Of a stretch of DNA of 42,668 nucleotides, positions 15,762 to 22,761 are shown piece after piece (the stretch's first letter is position 1; the number at the start of each line of letters is the position of its first letter). Below the pieces are notes generated by a model, which was given only the letters and a program-made list of their open reading frames with translations, was not told the origin of the DNA and ran no database searches. The DNA is taken from positions 1 through 42,668 of the forward strand of contig CAJFVL010000008.1 in assembly GCA_904420465.1 (NCBI GenBank), given 5' to 3'. The stretch is from an uncultured Clostridium sp. (GTDB taxonomy: Bacteria > Bacillota > Clostridia > Oscillospirales > Oscillospiraceae). The position numbers and the translations under genes are program-made.

Positions 15762-15829
15762 GTATGAAGAGTGAAGAGTAAAAAGCGCAGATACAGCCTT
15801 TGCTCTCCACTCTCCGCTCCTTACTCTGA
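15759..15829. repeat. Heptad-periodic inverted repeat, copy 3 (uridine kinase/amylase spacer)
   Basis: Left arm 7-mers TATGAAG, AGTGAAG, AGTAAAA; right arm CTCTCCA, CTCTCCG, CTCCTTA, CTCTGAT. The centre holds AAGCGCAGA (15783-15791), the exact reverse complement of the centre motif in copy 2. The element begins on the kinase stop codon and ends about 15 bp before the amylase ATG. Confidence 0.7.
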
Positions 15830-15844
15830 TATCAAGGTGATTCC

Positions 15845-17731
15845 ATGACCAATCAGCCAATTTACAACTCCCGTGACCTGCGCTATAAAAGCCCCTACGG
15901 GGCGGTCCCCTCTGGGACGCGGGTGGAGCTGACCCTGCGGCCCGGCCGCAGCCTGGGCTTCTCCTGGGCGCGGATGACCGCCCAATTTGAGGCCTGGGAG
16001 GAGACCCGGGAGCTCCCCATGACCTGGGCTGGCGCGGAGCTGGGGACGGACCTGTTCCGGGCCGGGCTGGACACCGGGGACTATGTGGGATTGGTGTGGT
16101 ACTCCTTTGTGCTGGAGGGACTGGACGGCCGAAGGCAGGAGCTGGGCCCCTACCAGCTTACCGTCTATGACGGCTCTGAGAAGGTCCCCGCCTGGTTTGG
16201 GGAGGGGATGACCTACCAGATCTTTCCCGACCGTTTTCTGCGCAGCCGGATTCCCAACCCCGCCGGCATGGTGGGCGGACGGTGGGTCCATGAGAGCTGG
16301 GAGGAGCTGCCTGAGTGGCGGCCCGACCACCGGGGCGAGGTGCGCAACCGGGACTTTTTCGGCGGCGACCTGCGGGGGGTCATCGAAAAGCTGGACGACC
16401 TGAAGGAGCTGGGGGTAGAGACCATCTACTTCAACCCCATCTTCGAGGCGGCGGAGAACCACCGCTACGGCACCGCCGACTATGACAAGATCGACCCCAT
16501 GCTGGGCACCAACGCCGACTTCTCCCGTCTGTGCGACGAGGCCCACCGTCGGGGCATGCGGGTGATGCTGGACGGAGTGTTCAACCACACCGGCTACGTC
16601 AGCCGCTACTTCAACGGGGACGGCTTTTATTCGGACCTGGGGGCCAGCCAGAGCTGGGACTCCCCCTACCGCCCCTGGTTCAACTTCATCCAGTGGCCCA
16701 AAAAGTACGAGAGCTGGTGGGGGATCTACTCCCTCCCCGCCGTCAACGAGGGCTGCCCCTCCTACCGGGAGTTTATCTTCGGGGGAAAGGACTCGGTGGT
16801 CCGCCGGTGGCTGCGGGCGGGAGCGGACGGCTGGCGGCTGGACGTGGCCGACGAGCTGCCCGATGACTTTGTTCAGGGCATCCACCAGGCCGCCCGGGAG
16901 GAGAAGCCGGAGGCGGTGGTCATCGGCGAGGTGTGGGAGGACGGCTCCAACAAGGTGGCCTATGGGGTGCGGCGCAAGCACATCCTGGGGGGTCACTGTG
17001 ACGGCCTGATGAACTACCCCCTGCGCGGCGCTATTCTCTCTTTTTTCCTTGGCGGCGGAGGGGAGCATTTTGTCAGGAGCATGGAGGCCATCCGGGAGAA
17101 CTATCCCCCCTTTGCCTTTTACTCGGCCATGAACGCTCTGGGCACCCATGACACGCCGCGGATACTCACCCTGCTGGGGGCGGGAGGCGAGTACCGGGAA
17201 CAGTCCAAGGAGTGGCGGGCCCATTTCCGGCTCTCCCCCCGGCAGCGCCGCCGGGGCAAGGACCTGCTGCGGGCGGCTGCTCTGCTGCTGTTCTGCTTCC
17301 CCGGCTCCCCCACGGTGTACTACGGAGATGAGGCGGGAATGGAGGGGTTCGAGGACCCCTTCAACCGCCAGACATACCCCTGGGGCCATGAGGACCGGGA
17401 GCTGATCGACTGGTTCCGGGCGCTGGGCCGGCTGCGGAAGGAGCACACCTCTCTGCGCCGGGGAACCATTCGCTATGTATGGGGCCGCGGGCCTCTGCTG
17501 GCCTTTCTGCGGGAGGATAGGGAGGAGACCGTCCTGTGCGCCTGCAACGCCGGGGAGGAGCCCGCCTCCTTTGACCTGGAAACGGAGCGGGTTCCCGTTC
17601 CCTTGCTGGGCCGTGCCCATGTGGAGCGGGAGGAGGATCAGCTCCGGATCACAGTTCCCCCCCGGTCGGGGGTGGCTATACGGCTGTCAGAGGAGCAGGA
17701 GGAAGAATCAGGGGGCGCAACCGTGGGTTGA
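15845..17731 (+). CDS. Cytoplasmic GH13 alpha-amylase/neopullulanase-type glycosidase
   Basis: A 628-residue family 13 glycoside hydrolase. An N-terminal beta domain of about 125 residues (IYNSRDLRYKSPYGAVPSGT opening) resembles the CBM34-like domain of neopullulanases and maltogenic amylases. The (beta/alpha)8 core has region I DGVFNHTG (243-250), region II GWRLDVADE with nucleophile Asp333, region III GEVWED with acid/base Glu362, and region IV GTHDTPR with His435 and Asp436. A C-terminal beta domain follows from about 545. There is no signal peptide, so it acts on imported maltodextrins or storage glucan in the cytoplasm. AAGGTGATTCC precedes the ATG. A hairpin terminator follows. Confidence 0.92.
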   Translation: MTNQPIYNSRDLRYKSPYGAVPSGTRVELTLRPGRSLGFSWARMTAQFEAWEETRELPMTWAGAELGTDLFRAGLDTGDYVGLVWYSFVLEGLDGRRQELGPYQLTVYDGSEKVPAWFGEGMTYQIFPDRFLRSRIPNPAGMVGGRWVHESWEELPEWRPDHRGEVRNRDFFGGDLRGVIEKLDDLKELGVETIYFNPIFEAAENHRYGTADYDKIDPMLGTNADFSRLCDEAHRRGMRVMLDGVFNHTGYVSRYFNGDGFYSDLGASQSWDSPYRPWFNFIQWPKKYESWWGIYSLPAVNEGCPSYREFIFGGKDSVVRRWLRAGADGWRLDVADELPDDFVQGIHQAAREEKPEAVVIGEVWEDGSNKVAYGVRRKHILGGHCDGLMNYPLRGAILSFFLGGGGEHFVRSMEAIRENYPPFAFYSAMNALGTHDTPRILTLLGAGGEYREQSKEWRAHFRLSPRQRRRGKDLLRAAALLLFCFPGSPTVYYGDEAGMEGFEDPFNRQTYPWGHEDRELIDWFRALGRLRKEHTSLRRGTIRYVWGRGPLLAFLREDREETVLCACNAGEEPASFDLETERVPVPLLGRAHVEREEDQLRITVPPRSGVAIRLSEEQEEESGGATVG

Positions 17732-17739
17732 CAGGCTGG

Positions 17740-17773
17740 AAGGGATGGGTGGTAGCCGCCGCCCATCCCTTTT
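17740..17773 (+). terminator. Terminator after the GH13 gene
   Basis: A 10-bp stem (AAGGGATGGG, 17740-17749, with CCCATCCCTT, 17762-17771) ends in a short T-run (17770-17773). It separates the amylase from the first XRE gene. Confidence 0.55.
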
Positions 17774-17812
17774 GCTATGCTGAAGGCAGAAAAGAGGGAA
17801 GGAGTGACGCCC

Positions 17813-18592
17813 ATGACGCTGGGCCAGAGGATTCAGAAGCTGCGGAAGCAGTATGGTTTGTCCCAGGAGGCCCTGGGAGAGAAGCTTGGGGTGTCCCGGC
17901 AGGCGGTCTCCCGCTGGGAGATGGACGGAGCGGTGCCCGAGGTGGACAAGCTCATCGCCATGGCCAAGCTGTTTCAAGTCTCATTGGGGCAGCTTGTTGG
18001 AAATGAGGAACCACAGGCTAGTACCAAAGGCGACAAGCTGACGCGTCGCTGGCTATGGCTGCTTACCGCTGTTTGTCTGGGATTGGCGGTGGGATTATCT
18101 GCTCTGTGGAGTCAGAACCGGACGTTAGCCAGGGGTTTATCCATGATGGACGCTGACTATGGAGCGTATCATGTCAGACTTTTTCAGGCAGTAGAATACC
18201 GGATAGAAGAAATCCAGATGGGGTTTCGTCCAGAGGAGGCTGATCAGCCTCTGCAGGTTGAGTTGGATCTGACACCAGTGGAAGAAATGGACGGGTGGGA
18301 CTTGACGGCTGTCCATTTCAGTTCCCCCGATGGAGACAGTTTTCGTGGAACAGTATCCCACCAGGGCGATTCATACCGTGCCAGCTTCACACAGCCTGAT
18401 TATGACGGTACTTTTCTCAGAGCAACTGCGGTCTTTACTCAGAAAGGCACGGGGCTGGCAGCCCGACAAATGATTTGGGCCGTTGAAGGACAAGGAGAAC
18501 AAGGGATCATACAGGAGCTGAGTGTGTTGGGCTATCAGGACATAGAGCCCGAAGCTCTGATCCCAGAGGCCCTGGCGATACGCCTGCCGTAA
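17813..18592 (+). CDS. Membrane-anchored XRE-family regulator, paralog 1
   Basis: A 259-residue protein. Residues 1-65 are a Cro/CI-type HTH (MTLGQRIQKLRKQYGLSQEA; LGVSRQAVSRWEMDGAVPEV). A linker and one transmembrane segment (about 78-98, LWLLTAVCLGLAVGLSALW) follow, then an outside domain of about 155 residues. This topology suggests an extracytoplasmic sensor domain tied to DNA binding. The start at 17813 is chosen because GGAGTG lies 8 nt before it and it matches the paralog; an upstream in-frame ATG (17777) lacks a site. The region after the HTH (about 17970-18590) is clearly more AT-rich than its neighbours. It is 32 bp from paralog 2 and almost certainly co-transcribed with it. Confidence 0.85.
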   Translation: MTLGQRIQKLRKQYGLSQEALGEKLGVSRQAVSRWEMDGAVPEVDKLIAMAKLFQVSLGQLVGNEEPQASTKGDKLTRRWLWLLTAVCLGLAVGLSALWSQNRTLARGLSMMDADYGAYHVRLFQAVEYRIEEIQMGFRPEEADQPLQVELDLTPVEEMDGWDLTAVHFSSPDGDSFRGTVSHQGDSYRASFTQPDYDGTFLRATAVFTQKGTGLAARQMIWAVEGQGEQGIIQELSVLGYQDIEPEALIPEALAIRLP

Positions 18593-18624
18593 CCAGAGAA
18601 AAGCATAAGAAAGGATGTGAAACT

Positions 18625-19407
18625 ATGACGTTGGGCCAGAGGATTCAGGAGCTGCGGAAGGGACATGGCCTGTCCCAGGAGGCCCTGGGGGAGAAGCTGG
18701 GCGTCTCCCGGCAGGCGGTCTCCCGCTGGGAGATGGACGGAGCAGTGCCCGAGGTGGACAAGCTTGTCGCCATGGCCAGGCTGTTTGACGTGAGCCTGAA
18801 CGAGCTGCTTCAGGTGGAGGGGCCGGTGCCGGAGCTTTCAGACGGCGGGGCGGAGGCCGGAGAACCCACCCCGGGGCCCGCCGGCGGCGGAAAAGAGAGG
18901 GGGCGGCGGCTGATTCCCGCCCTCTCCACCCTCGCCCTGCTGCTGGGTATTGCCGCCCTGGTCCTCTCCTTCGGACGGGAAACCGGGGAGCTCAGCGACC
19001 GGCTGACCCAGCTGGAGCTGCGGATCAGCCAGTTGGAGGCTGATGGTGATCTGAACTGGGATCGGCCGCTGGTGGCCGATTTCCGATTTGACCCTGAGGT
19101 GCAGGCAGATGCGGGCGGGATCCGTTGCACATTTGTCCTCACTGCCGCCCAGCAGGTGGAAGGTATGGAGGTAGAGCTGCAGGTGGTGAGCGACCGGGGA
19201 ACGGCGTATCCGGTGGAGATGGTCTGTGAGGCGGGGAGTACAATCTACACCGGAGAATTGGAGCTGGCCTATCCGGCGGAGCGGGCCATCACAGTCAGCG
19301 CCATCTTTCGGGTGGGAGGGGCGGCCTATACCCGGCCGCTGCTGGACGCGGCAGTAAACGAGAGCGGATGGCGTGGAGAGGTTCTGTGGAGCGGCCCCAG
19401 CGCATAA
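18625..19407 (+). CDS. Membrane-anchored XRE-family regulator, paralog 2
   Basis: A 260-residue protein. The HTH (residues 1-65) is nearly identical to paralog 1, even at the nucleotide level (the QAVSRWEMDGAVPEVDKL stretch differs only in one codon position or so). A Pro/Gly linker, a transmembrane helix at about 97-113 (LIPALSTLALLLGIAALVL), and a short coiled-coil-like heptad stretch (LSDRLTQLELRISQLEADG) that could dimerise come next. A C-terminal outside domain ends in GEVLWSGPSA. The outside domain shares general pattern but little sequence with paralog 1. AAAGGATG precedes the ATG. Ligand unknown; a cell-envelope or solute sensor is an inference from topology. Confidence 0.85.
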   Translation: MTLGQRIQELRKGHGLSQEALGEKLGVSRQAVSRWEMDGAVPEVDKLVAMARLFDVSLNELLQVEGPVPELSDGGAEAGEPTPGPAGGGKERGRRLIPALSTLALLLGIAALVLSFGRETGELSDRLTQLELRISQLEADGDLNWDRPLVADFRFDPEVQADAGGIRCTFVLTAAQQVEGMEVELQVVSDRGTAYPVEMVCEAGSTIYTGELELAYPAERAITVSAIFRVGGAAYTRPLLDAAVNESGWRGEVLWSGPSA

Positions 19408-19413
19408 AGAAAG

Positions 19414-19460
19414 GGGCAAGGCCCGGCGGCTGGTTTAAAACCAGCCGCCGGGCCTTGCCC
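19414..19460. terminator. Bidirectional terminator between convergent genes
   Basis: A 23-bp perfect stem (19414-19436 with 19438-19460) lies between the plus-strand regulator and minus-strand carD, with pyrimidine-rich sequence on both exits (CCTTTGCCTTTG; CCCTTTCTTT). Confidence 0.85.
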
Positions 19461-19478
19461 GCACATCCTTTGCCTTTG

Positions 19479-19994
19479 TCAGGCCAGGGCACTGCCCGCC
19501 TGAAGCAGCTCAGAGATGAGAGCGGGAATGTCCTCCTTTTTGCGCCCCAGGGCAAAGGCCAGCTCGGAGAACAGCAGCCCCTCAGACTGCTTGAACATCC
19601 GCTCGTCAGAGGCGGAGATCCGCTTTCCCTGGGCCTGCCGCTGCCGGCGGCGGTCGTACAGGTCCTTGACCATGCTGGCCAGCAGCTCCGGGTCACGGTC
19701 CTTCAGGGCCTGCTTGTAAATCAAGCCGCGCGCCTTGTCATTTGCGCCGGAGAGCGCCTGGAGGGTGGGCAGGCTGCGGATCAGCTGCCAGGCCTGGTCG
19801 GAAGTGAGGACTGCCCTCAGCTCTTCCTGGGCCCCCTCTGCCGGAACGTAGAGCGTGGTCCGCTGTTCCTCCAGAGGAGTCATGCGGTAGTAAAGAGCTG
19901 TCTCATGGGAGTGGGGGATGGCCATGGACTGGATGCCGTCAATGCGGCAGACGCCGTGTCCGGTTTTGACCAGGTAGGTTCCGATCTGATACAT
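19479..19994 (-). CDS. CarD-family transcriptional regulator
   Basis: A 171-residue protein of the CarD/CdnL family. The N-terminal RNA-polymerase-interaction domain reads YQIGTYLVKTGHGVCRIDGI, with a YRMTPLEEQRTTLYVPA stretch, and the C-terminal half is helical with the typical basic segment KDLYDRRRQRQAQGKRISAS. CarD proteins bind the RNA polymerase beta subunit and stabilise open complexes at promoters, notably for rRNA; effects depend on organism. AGGAGGAAG precedes the ATG by 8 nt, and a good promoter lies just upstream. It is a monocistronic gene between two terminators. Confidence 0.92.
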   Translation of the reverse strand: MYQIGTYLVKTGHGVCRIDGIQSMAIPHSHETALYYRMTPLEEQRTTLYVPAEGAQEELRAVLTSDQAWQLIRSLPTLQALSGANDKARGLIYKQALKDRDPELLASMVKDLYDRRRQRQAQGKRISASDERMFKQSEGLLFSELAFALGRKKEDIPALISELLQAGSALA

Positions 19995-20030
19995 GGCTGC
20001 ATCTTCCTCCTGCTGAAAGCTTTTTTCTCT

Positions 20031-20059
20031 ATTTTACCACATTTTTTCTTGTTTCGTAA
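20031..20059 (-). promoter_or_regulatory. Promoter of carD
   Basis: TTACGA (20054-20059) and TAAAAT (20031-20036) with a 17-bp AT-rich spacer on the minus strand, about 35 bp before the carD ATG. Confidence 0.6.
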
Positions 20060-20086
20060 GAAAAATCTTTATAACGCTCGGCGCAT

Positions 20087-20112
20087 AAAAATACCGCCGG
20101 TCCTGCCGGCGG
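20087..20112 (-). terminator. Terminator of the apbE/NusG-II/Gx operon
   Basis: A 7-bp stem (CCGCCGG/CCGGCGG, 20094-20100 with 20106-20112) and a minus-strand TATTTTT tail, 22 nt past the Gx transporter stop. Confidence 0.8.
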
Positions 20113-20134
20113 CGCTGTGCGGAGGAAGGAGAAG

Positions 20135-20644
20135 TCAGCGGCGGGCCAGCCGCGCAATGAGAAATTGAGCGCACAGCCCTGTGAACAGCCCGGCGGCCGC
20201 GCCGGCCGCCAGCAGATAGGGCAGCCAGGCCATAACGGCCCAGCTCCGCAGCACGGCAGCGGCCACCAGAAACTGTCCCAGATTGTGGAACACCGCGGCG
20301 ACAGAGCTGCCCAGCCAGATTTGTCCCGGGGTGAGCAGACGGCGCAGCAGCAGCAGAACCAGCCAGGACAGAAGGCCGCCCCCCGCACTGAACAGCAGCG
20401 TCATCATCTGGCCGGAGAACACTGCGCCAAGAAACACCCGGGCGCACAAAATAAGGAGGGCGTCGAAGGGCCCCAAAACAAACATGGCGTAGACGGTTAC
20501 AATGTTGGCCAGGCCCAGCTTGACCCCGGGAATGGGGATCAGAACGGGGAGCTGAGCCTCCACCAGAAAGATAGTCAAGGCGATGGCGGTGAGCAGGGCC
20601 AGCAGTGTGATCCGTCTGGCGCCTTCAGCCGGTGGCCGCGTCAA
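20135..20644 (-). CDS. Gx transporter family membrane protein (EetB-like)
   Basis: A 169-residue, highly hydrophobic protein with about five membrane helices. The segment FLVEAQLPVLIPIPGVKLGLANIVTVYAMFVLG and the Gly-rich GGGLLSWLVLLLL segment match PF07456, called the Gx transporter family and formerly heptaprenyl diphosphate synthase component I. It overlaps the NusG-domain-II gene by 20 bp and follows apbE, so the three are one operon. Homologous neighbours in Listeria and Lactobacillus are named EetA (NusG II) and EetB (Gx) in flavin-based extracellular electron transfer. That parallel is recalled, not searched. Molecular role is undefined. Confidence 0.85.
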   Translation of the reverse strand: MTRPPAEGARRITLLALLTAIALTIFLVEAQLPVLIPIPGVKLGLANIVTVYAMFVLGPFDALLILCARVFLGAVFSGQMMTLLFSAGGGLLSWLVLLLLRRLLTPGQIWLGSSVAAVFHNLGQFLVAAAVLRSWAVMAWLPYLLAAGAAAGLFTGLCAQFLIARLARR

Positions 20645-21002
20645 GGTCCTCCCCTCCCCCAGTGATCTCGATGATCAGGCCGTGAGGCAGGCAGACAATG
20701 GGGACCGTTCCGTCAGAGATCCAGCCCTGCTCCACACATACCTGGTCAGGGCAGTCCGCATGGCTGACCCGGATACGGCCCCGCTCCACCTGAATGGTAT
20801 TGGAGCCGCCGGAGCCGTTCTCCACGGTAAAGGAATAGGAGGCTCCCACCCGGTCCAAATCAATTTCCTCCAGCAGCTCGCCGTCCAGCAGAATCCGGGC
20901 TACCGGGTCTTTCGGAGGCTGACGGCGGATCAGCACCGAGACGGCCGATGCCCCGACGGCCAGGATCAGCAGGAACAACAGCAGTTTGGTGCTGCCTTTC
21001 AT
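20625..21002 (-). CDS. NusG domain II-containing membrane-anchored protein (EetA-like)
   Basis: A 125-residue protein. Residues 6-24 form an uncleaved N-terminal membrane anchor. The outside part is a small beta domain with the characteristic SHADCPDQVCVEQGWI and PIVCLPHGLIIEI motifs (Cys84, Cys89, Cys104) of the NusG domain II/DUF1312 family. It overlaps apbE by 4 bp and the Gx gene by 20 bp, so all three are translationally coupled. Proteins of this family commonly sit beside ApbE and Gx transporters. A role in presenting or receiving flavin-linked electrons at the membrane's outer face is inferred from context only. Confidence 0.85.
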   Translation of the reverse strand: MKGSTKLLLFLLILAVGASAVSVLIRRQPPKDPVARILLDGELLEEIDLDRVGASYSFTVENGSGGSNTIQVERGRIRVSHADCPDQVCVEQGWISDGTVPIVCLPHGLIIEITGGGEDLDAATG

Positions 21003-22045
21003 GACAAAATGGTCACCTCCCGATCCTCATAGCCCTGGGCCAGCGTGAAGGATTCCTCCAGCCCCTCTGTGATGGCGATGGAGCCGTCCTCCGAAATAAA
21101 GACGGCCTCAAATTCCAGCTCCGGATGGTCCCGCCACAGCTGGGTCCCCATCTCCAGGCCCAGGACAAACAGGGCGGTGGACAGACCGTCGCAGGTCAGG
21201 CCGGAGGGGCTGACCACCGTCACGCCGGCCAGCCCGCTGCGGGCGGGGGCGGCGGTGTCCGGGTCCAGGATATGCCAATAGGTTTCCCCATCCGCCTCGA
21301 AGTACCGCTGGTACCCCCCCGAGGTACCCACCGCCGAGTCGGATACCTCCAAAACCCCCAGGTAGCCGCTTCCGGCGGGGTCCTGGAGGCCGATGCGCCA
21401 GGGGGAGCCGTCGGGCTTGGAGCCCACGGCCTGGATGCTGCTCTGCCCCAGGTCAAAGAGGGCGGAGGTGATGCCCAGCTCCTCTGTCAGAGCAGCCAGA
21501 CGGTCCCCGGCATAGCCCTTGGCCACCGCCCCCAGTTCAACCTCCATCTCCTTGGGCAGGCGGGCGCGGGTCCCCTCCACCTCCAGACGGGTGTAATCAA
21601 TCAGACCAGCCAGCTCCTCCAGCTCTCCGCTGTCCGGCACCCGGTAGTCCCCGGAGATGAAGCCCCAGGCCTGGACCGCCGGGTAAGCGGTAACATCCAG
21701 GGCGCCGCCGGTAAGGCGGCTGAGCTCCGCGGCGCCCTCCAGAAGCCGGGCGGCGTCCTCCCCCACCTCGGTCCAGTCACCATCGGCGTGGTTCAGATTG
21801 TAGATTTGGCTGCCTTCCCGGGCGGCGGACAGCTGGCCGTCCAGCTCCTGAATCAGGGCCGAGGCCTGGGACAGAGCATCCTGCGCATCCTCCTCCCGTT
21901 CGCTCCAGACGGTCAGAGTCATGAAAGTATCCATGGCGACAGTCTGGAGCGATGATTCCCGGGGGGATGACGCGCAGCCTGACAGGCCGGCAAAAAGGAT
22001 GCCGCAGAGGATGCCGGACAGAGCACGGGAAATAGGTGTATACAC
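20999..22045 (-). CDS. apbE: FAD:protein FMN transferase (ApbE), lipoprotein
   Basis: A 348-residue ApbE-family protein that covalently attaches FMN to Thr/Ser in partner proteins on the outer face of the membrane. The start GTG at 22045 is preferred because GGGAGGGG stands 4 nt before it; another in-frame GTG at 22072 overlaps the upstream stop and has no site. The lipobox LSGC (Cys24) follows a hydrophobic signal. Family features present: MDTFMTLTVWSE, VELGAVAKGYAGDRLAAL, SALFDLGQSSIQAVG, TSGGYQRYFE, and HILDPDTAAPA (Mg2+ and FAD contacts). It ends 4 bp into the NusG II gene. It follows rqcP directly (stop to start about 24 bp apart). No obvious FMN-binding substrate with the D-x-x-x-T-G-A-T motif is encoded in this window. 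Confidence 0.9.
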   Translation of the reverse strand: MYTPISRALSGILCGILFAGLSGCASSPRESSLQTVAMDTFMTLTVWSEREEDAQDALSQASALIQELDGQLSAAREGSQIYNLNHADGDWTEVGEDAARLLEGAAELSRLTGGALDVTAYPAVQAWGFISGDYRVPDSGELEELAGLIDYTRLEVEGTRARLPKEMEVELGAVAKGYAGDRLAALTEELGITSALFDLGQSSIQAVGSKPDGSPWRIGLQDPAGSGYLGVLEVSDSAVGTSGGYQRYFEADGETYWHILDPDTAAPARSGLAGVTVVSPSGLTCDGLSTALFVLGLEMGTQLWRDHPELEFEAVFISEDGSIAITEGLEESFTLAQGYEDREVTILS

Positions 22046-22068
22046 AAGGCCCCTCCCTTCTTCGGGAT

Positions 22069-22311
22069 TCACAGAATTTCCCGGTACAGCGCGGCGGCGT
22101 CGTTCTTGCCCACGCTGTCAGCCACCGCCAGCACTTCCACCTTGACAGTGCGGGTCCCCAGACTCAGCTCCAGCACATCCCCGGGCTTGACGTCGTAGCT
22201 GGCCTTGACGGGCCTTCCGTTGGCGGTGACCCGGGCGTTGTCGCAGGCCTCGTTGGCCACCGTCCGGCGCTTGATCAGGCGGGAAACCTTTAGCCATTTA
22301 TCCAGTCGCAT
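22069..22311 (-). CDS. rqcP: S4-domain RNA-binding protein RqcP (YabO)
   Basis: An 80-residue S4 domain protein: MRLDKWLKVSRLIKRRTVAN, ARVTANGRPVKASYDVKPGD, then LELSLGTRTVKVEVL. The size and the position after spoVB-mazG-hup correspond to yabO in the Bacillus yabM-yabN-yabO cluster. YabO/RqcP works with RqcH on stalled 50S subunits to add alanine tails in ribosome-associated quality control. The start at 22311 has AAAAGGAGTG 8 nt upstream; an in-frame upstream extension is not supported. Downstream it is followed by apbE rather than the usual yabP, yabQ and divIC. Confidence 0.88.
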   Translation of the reverse strand: MRLDKWLKVSRLIKRRTVANEACDNARVTANGRPVKASYDVKPGDVLELSLGTRTVKVEVLAVADSVGKNDAAALYREIL

Positions 22312-22356
22312 CAGTACACTCCTTTTGGGCATACGGACCGCTTTGCCGGCCCGCTG

Positions 22357-22390
22357 AAAACAGCGGGGGCGCTGCACGGCAGCACCCCCG
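22357..22390 (-). terminator. Terminator after hup
   Basis: An 11-bp stem (22364-22374 with 22380-22390, one wobble pair) and a minus-strand CTGTTTT tail, 19 nt past the HU stop. Read-through would feed rqcP; the abundant HU mRNA is probably mostly terminated here. Confidence 0.65.
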
Positions 22391-22408
22391 TATCTTGAGG
22401 TTGCGGAA

Positions 22409-22684
22409 TCACTGGGAGACGGCGTCCTTCAATGCCTTGCCGGCTTTGAATACAGGGGTCTTGGAAGCCGGGATCTGAATGGTCTCCTTGGTCTTGGGAT
22501 TGCGGCCCACCCGCTCGGCGCGGGTCTTGACCTCAAAAGAGCCAAAGCCAACCAGCTGTACCTTCTCCTCCTGGCTCAGGGCGGCGGTGATGGCGTCGAT
22601 CACGGCGGACACAGCAGCCTCGGCGTCCTTTCTGGACAGCTCGGCTTTTTCGGCGACAGCGGCAATGAGTTCAGTCTTGTTCAT
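22409..22684 (-). CDS. hup: HU-family DNA-binding protein
   Basis: A 91-residue histone-like HU protein: [20 protein letters not shown] helical part, then [20 protein letters not shown], the DNA-minor-groove arm [18 protein letters not shown], and [12 protein letters not shown] bends and wraps DNA as a dimer. The ATG at 22684 with AGGAGG 9 nt upstream is the start; a longer frame to 22804 has no site and is not believable. It lies between mazG and rqcP, both transcribed in the same direction. Confidence 0.95.
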   Translation of the reverse strand: MNKTELIAAVAEKAELSRKDAEAAVSAVIDAITAALSQEEKVQLVGFGSFEVKTRAERVGRNPKTKETIQIPASKTPVFKAGKALKDAVSQ

Positions 22685-22761
22685 GGTCGTTTTCCTCCTG
22701 TGAAATGTGACAGCGCCCGGGGGCGTGCCGATGATATACTTAAATCCGCCCGGAGGGGATT

